A stretch of 64,000 bases of DNA. Origin: Nyssa sinensis. Lineage: Eukaryota > Streptophyta > Magnoliopsida > Cornales > Nyssaceae. Each line of letters starts with the position of its first letter. Positions within the stretch are counted from its first letter, which is position 1. The position numbers and the translations under genes were made by a program. A model generated the notes under the pieces. The model did not search any database. It saw only the letters and a program-made list of their open reading frames with translations, and was not told the origin of the DNA. The stretch covers positions 49,260,679 to 49,324,678 of the forward strand of contig CM018047.1 of the NCBI GenBank assembly GCA_008638375.1, written 5' to 3'. This document shows positions 59,368-64,000 of the stretch, one piece after another.

Positions 59368-62336
59368 CCCCCCTGCAAACTGATGGGTAGTTGGCGAACC
59401 AGGAGTTTGGACCGTAGAAATTGAAACCGAGTTGCAGTCTGGCCTTTAGTAAACATATCTGCTAACTGATCCTTAGTAGAGATATGTTTAACGACAATAT
59501 CTTTATTTACTACCTTTTCTCGAATGAAATGATAGTCAATTTCCACATGCTTGGTTCGGGCATGGAAGACAGGATTCGATGCTAAGGCTAGTGCTCCGAT
59601 GTTGTCACACCAAATGGTAGGAGGCGATGAAAGATAAATCTGGAACTCCTTCAGTAACATTCTAATCCAGTAAGCCTCTGCTGTAGCCAAAGCCATGCTT
59701 CGGAATTCAGCCTCTGTGCTTGAACGCGAGACAACTCCTTGTTTCTTGGCACACCATGATATTAAATTCTGGCATTGAAAGATGCTGAATCCACTGGTGC
59801 TTTTCCTGTCATCAGGATTTCCAGCCCAGTCCGAGTCACAGAAAACATTTAAGTTGACAGCAGAAGGTCTATAAAATAGGCCGTAGTCAACTGTGCCTTT
59901 CAAGTAGCGAAGGACCCTCTTTGTTGCGATCCAATGAGAGTCTCGTGGACTATGCATAAATTGACATAGCTGATTTACGGCATAGGAAATATCAGGACGT
60001 GTAATGGTGCAGTACTGCAATGCACCCACCACACGCCTATATTCAGTAGGATCCAAGAGAAGTGTGCCATTTTTAGAAGAGAGCTTCATTCCTGAAGTGG
60101 AAGGACAAGCCAGAGGTTTAGCACCAATCATTTGTGTGCTGTCAAGTAAATCTGAGATATATTTAGCTTGTCTGAGATGAAGGCCTTCACTGTTTCTTTG
60201 TGCTTCAATACCAAGGAAGTAACTTAGCTGGCCAAGATCTCTAAGAGGAAACTTTTCCTTCAAGCTGTCAATGAAAGAATGAATGGCAGAAGGGCTGGAC
60301 CCAGTGACTATGATGTCATTTACGTAGACCAACACAAACATTTTTAATGTGTTAGTACAAAATGTAAACAAAGAATAGTCAACTTTGGACTCCTCAAAAC
60401 CAAGCTCCAATAATTGCTGAGATAGCCTTCGAAACCAAGCTCTCGGAGCTTGTTTGAGGCCGTAGATAGATTTATGAAGACGACACATGAGATCAGGATG
60501 ACTCTCATCAAGGAATCCTTGAGGTTGTTCCATATAAACCTCATCATCAAGGATGCCATGTAAGAATGCATTCGAGACATCTAATTGGCGAATCTGCCAA
60601 CTGAATGTTACTGCAAGTGATAAAACCAATCTGATCGTAGTTGGTTTAACTACTGGAGAGAAAGTGTCAAAGTAATCGAATCCAGATTTTTTATCAAAGC
60701 CCTTTACCACAAGTCTGGCTTTGTAGCGTTCAATACTACCATCAGGGTGTCGTTTAATTTTGAATACCCATTTATTCCTCACAACATGTTTACCATGTGG
60801 TCGTGGACAGAAAGACCACGTCCCATTTGCCAGCAAAGCATCAAATTCACGTCCCATAGTTTGTCTCCACTCAGGTTTTGCTACTGCTTGTGTATAGCAA
60901 GTTGGCTCAAATTCGGTAAGGACACTAGTGAAACAATAGAAAGGATGACAAGTGGCATAAAACATTTTAAATCTAGGATATTCTTTAGGTTTTGAATTTC
61001 CTGTTTTAGAACGTGTTATGATAACTTTGTCAGGTTGTGGAGATGGAAGAGTGGGATTTGTCGGATGTAGAGATGAAGTTGTGTCTAGGTGGGAAGCTAA
61101 ATGATTTTCAGGTGAGATAATATCGTGATCAGAAACGGAAGGTAAAGAAAGATTATTGTCTTGTTCATGAGGAGAATCAGGGGCTATAATATGTGTAGAA
61201 ACAGGAACAAGTGAACTGGATGTGGAATTGGTATTTAAATGTATGGGAAGTGCAGGGGATATAGGAAACAAACCTGTCGACATCTTGCTGGAATTTTCTG
61301 GTGAAATTTGGTTGTTATCCTTTGCTGGAAAAGAGTCCTCGTCAAATATTACATGCCTCAAGATGTAGACCCTACCTGTGTCCAAATCTAAACATCTATA
61401 TCCCTTGTGTTGACTAGCATACCCGAGGAAGAGGCATTGTTTGCTTCGAAAGGATAGCTTGTGATCCCCATAGGGTCGTAAGTATGGATAGCAGGAACAT
61501 CCAAAGGTCCGAAGGGAACTATATGATGGTAGTTTGTGATAGAGCATGAAGTAAGGAGATAGATTGTGGAGGACTTTTGTAGGAAGACGATTTATGAGAA
61601 ACACTGCTGTAAGAAAGGCATCGGTCCAATATTTAGTTGGGAGATGTGTTGTTGCTAATAAAGTTAAACCAGTTTCTTGTATATGTCGATGTTTTCTTTC
61701 AGCAATGTCATTTTGCTGTGAAGTATGAGAGCAAGTGAATCTATGATATATCCCATGTTTTGCTGAAAAAGATTTAAAATTGGAAAGATATTCTCCCCCA
61801 TTATCTGACTGTAATTGCTGAATTTTAGAAGAAAACAAATTTTCCACAAGAGCTTTGTATTCTTGGAAAATAACAAATACATCAGACTTAAATCTCATGG
61901 GATACATCCATGTGAATCTACTAAAATCATCGACAAAAATAACATAATAGCGACAGCCACCAACAGAATTTACTGGAGACACCTATACATCAATGTGAAT
62001 GAGCTGCAAAGGCTTTGTAGATTGACAGGTGGAATTAGTAAATGGGAGTTTTGTAGCTTTTCCTAATTGACAAGAGCTGCAGAAACTCAACTGTTTAGAA
62101 GGCTTAGAAAAAGACAAGTGAGGGCACAAATGATCTAAGGTGGACTTGGCAGGATGCCCCAAACGATTGTGCCAGTGGTCCAACGAAGTTTTTATTCCTA
62201 GCTTGGCAATGAGGCAACGTAATTTATTTGAGGAGCTCTTGTGACCAGCAAGTGGATAAAGACCATTTTCAACCATTCCTTGAAGCAGGATGCGACCCGT
62301 CTGGTTGTCCTTTACACAAAAATCAGTACCAGTCAA
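59368..62336 (-). pseudogene. Copia integrase, reverse transcriptase and RNase H, one internal stop
   Basis: From 62336 the frame reads HWHNRLGHP and SFCSSCQLGK (integrase HHCC zinc finger), then LIHIDV with the first catalytic Asp, and a TAG stop at 61987-61985 where the family has Trp. The same frame continues for over 850 codons: FVDDFSRFTW, LQSDNGGEY (second Asp), NDIAERKHRH (catalytic Glu, 35 residues later), the RT with WVFKIKRHPDGSIERYKARL, LDVSNAFLHG and VYVNDIIVTGSS, and RNase H with SRSSTEAEFRSMA, IWCDNIGALALA and TKHVEIDYHFIREKV. The RT box has Asn for the first Asp (AAT at 60320-60318). The last ~32 codons run into the LTR. Apart from these lesions the frame is long and open, consistent with recent insertion. 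Confidence 0.93.
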
Positions 62337-63558
62337 TACAAAATAACAATCATTGTCAAGACACAGTTGATTAATAGATAAGAGATTTGCAGAGGCATTG
62401 GGACAATGAAGGACATTTTTAAGTTTGAAAGAGGCATTATCAAAGGTTAGAGCCGAATTTCTAGTATGTTTGACAACTAAACCTGAGCCATTGCCAATGT
62501 GGACAGTATCAGCACCCTTGTAGGACTCTTGGTTGGTTAAATTTGTGCATTGGCAGTGATATGAGCGTTTGCGCCACTATCTGCATACCAGACATGTTGA
62601 TCATAAGAGTTGTTGGTTTCAGCAGCCAGGGCAGCAAGATCAGCAGGTGGCAACCGTCCCTGAAAAGAGAAGTCAAACCGATGATAACAGTCAAGGGCAG
62701 TATGGCCTCTCTTACCACAGATCTGACAGGTTGGCCTATCATTGGCATGTTGATTGGAACGAGGGGTAGGATTGCTTTTATTTTGATTATAAGGGACTGC
62801 TGTAGTGATGATCTGAGAGGCGTTTGCGACTTTGTCTTCCTGGGAAAGTTTGGTGCTTTCCATTTTTGGTGTGCTGCAAAAGCATAGTGTTGATCAGTGA
62901 CAGAGTTGGCTTGTGCATCAATGAGAGTCTCAAAACTCAAGAGCTCAGCCTGGAAGTCATCGAAAGAGAGGTCATTGTCACAGCTTGCAAAATTGAAAGA
63001 AGTGATAAAAGGGCTGAAGGTTGGTCGGAGTCCTCCCAATAAAAAACTAATGAGATCCTGATCATCAGTAGGTTTCCCAGCAGCTGCTAATTGATCAACC
63101 AAGCCCTTTGCTTCCTCCATAAAATCACTACAAGACCGATGGCCTTGGGTAATGGTCTGAAGTTGTCTTTTTAACAGAGCAATCCTAGACCGTGAAGTGG
63201 ATGAAAACCAAGTGTGAAAAGCATCCCACACTTGTCGAGAAGTTTTCATACCATAAACAGTAGAGACTAGCTTTTCTGTAATAGAAGCAAGCAGCCAGCT
63301 TAAAACACAAGTGTCTTTCTTTGACCACGCTGTGTAGGCTGGATTAGGTGATCCATCAGAAAGAGTTTGTGGTGGAGGAGAGACATCTCCATCGACAAGA
63401 TCAGCAAGATCATGACTCCTGAGGAAAACCATGAATTGGACGCTCCAAGGCAGTTAGTTGAGGCCGACCAATTTTTGAGAAACAGGTTGAGAATGGACCT
63501 AAATAGTAGGGTGGGGAAGAAAGGTTTGGCCATTGGAGGGAGTAGAATTTGAGGCCAT
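62337..63558 (-). pseudogene. Copia gag and protease, frameshifted
   Basis: The ATG at 63558-63556 begins MASNSTPSNGQTFL. In-frame TAG and TAA codons follow within 40 codons, after which the frame is open again from 63432 (MVFLRSHDLADLVDG). GAG-type helices include WDAFHTWFSSTSRSRIALLK and LLGGLRPTFSPFITSF. Near 62865, in a run of five A, the frame changes. It then carries the zinc knuckle CQICGKRGHTALDC (CX2CX4HX4C) and the protease start VWYADSGANAHI. A second change near 62545, at an A run, leads into NLTNQESYKGADTVHIGNG and the integrase region. Both changes fit a single missing base. Confidence 0.9.
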
Positions 63559-63621
63559 TGTTTTAAGAATAATGTTGTGGAAGCGGAAGCGTATTAGCAG
63601 GATCAGGCGTTTGCCTTTGTA

Positions 63622-63634
63622 GGCTCTGATACCA
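63622..63634 (-). other. Copia primer-binding site (initiator tRNA-Met)
   Basis: On the minus strand TGGTATCAGAGCC follows the 5' LTR end (TTACA) immediately. It is the canonical complement to the 3' end of plant initiator tRNA-Met. Confidence 0.93.
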
Positions 63635-63894
63635 TGTAAGAATTATAAATGGAGGAAGTAAAACAGAGGAGATATTATGAACTGATTGGCTTACCTTTCA
63701 CTTTGTATTCAATTGTAATATATAGAAGATTACATACAACAAACTGGAGAATTTTAAGGAGTACAATCAGATTATGGTTTAGGTGGTTCAAGTGTTGCTA
63801 CATAATCGGTGCCAGCTGCATATTTGCTGAACTGTCTTGATTCTCACTTGATTCTCGCAACTGATCATTGACTAAGTCAGTGCATACTCTAACA
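63635..63894 (-). repeat. Copia 5' LTR with TATA-like element
   Basis: It has the same 260-bp sequence as 59108-59367 apart from about three substitutions (near 63667, 63790 and 63811). On the minus strand TATATATTAC near 63724-63715 is the likely promoter TATA. Confidence 0.93.
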
Positions 63895-64000
63895 CTGTCA
63901 TTCCCACGATATTCACACTATTACTCAATTATATGTTTATATTACATAAATATCCATTTTTTAAATTTTTTTTTAAATTTGGTTAAATACTCTCACATAT

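Larger units (their letters stand above)
59108..63894 (-). mobile_element. Ty1/Copia retrotransposon, young but mutated
   Basis: LTRs of 260 bp (59108-59367 and 63635-63894) differ at about three positions. Between them, on the minus strand, are a tRNA-Met primer site, gag, zinc knuckle, protease, integrase, RT and RNase H in Copia order, then a polypurine tract. Flanks CTGTT (59103-59107) and CTGTC (63895-63899) are a one-mismatch target duplication. Lesions are three nonsense codons (two in early gag, one in integrase), two frame changes and an altered RT active site, so it is non-autonomous. Short LTRs hint at an Ale-like lineage; this is a guess. Confidence 0.95.

Noticed and set aside
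1..64000. Search for tRNA, rRNA, CRISPR arrays and organellar insertions
   Set aside because: No cloverleaf with an anticodon arm, rRNA core sequence, spaced-repeat array or plastid/mitochondrial gene was recognised by reading. A tRNA or organelle search tool was not available.

Overview
The window is nuclear DNA of a flowering plant, most likely a eudicot. The evidence is the AT-rich sequence, GT-AG introns, the start of a LysM receptor kinase gene, a CLE signalling-peptide gene, a five-exon plant membrane-protein gene, and plant-specific transposons (CACTA, Tat-type Gypsy, Copia, TRIM, Harbinger-like MITEs). No rRNA, tRNA, CRISPR or bacterial-type operon was seen.

Layout. 66-681(-): exon 1 of a CERK1/LYK-type LysM receptor kinase, running off the left edge and broken by three apparent one-base insertions. 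2581-13257(-): a decayed autonomous CACTA (En/Spm) transposon with TNP2-like and TNPA-like genes, a 15-copy array of a ~160-bp repeat, and a right end duplicated in tandem with its flank to ~14139. 15250-17243: the 3' end of a SIRE/Maximus-like Copia element. 18503-18985: a large inverted repeat. 19050-32846: a complete Tat-lineage Gypsy element (two 570-580 bp LTRs, TSD ATTAT, gag-pol on the minus strand, second RNase H, extra antisense gene), itself carrying a 3.4-kb solo LTR with TSD TGTGC. 33862-34213: a TRIM element.

32.8-53.4 kb is mostly gene-poor and AT-rich. It holds one clear gene, an intronless CLE peptide gene (38425-38637, +), plus a tandem duplication at 40.0-41.9 kb, a LINE RNase H fragment, composite TA/GA minisatellites, dispersed direct repeats and two related Harbinger-like elements; the larger of these appears to carry an exon. 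53541-58073(+) is an apparently intact five-exon gene for a 254-residue single-pass membrane protein of unknown function. 59108-63894(-) is a young Copia element (LTRs differ at about 3 of 260 positions) whose coding region nevertheless has stops, frameshifts and a changed RT active site.

How parts work together: the host genes look independent of one another, and most of the window is nested transposon history. I did not find a convincing new multi-gene system. The best leads are the CACTA-borne 160-bp array with its duplicated terminus, the antisense gene of the Gypsy element, the exon-carrying Harbinger-like element, and the CLE gene.
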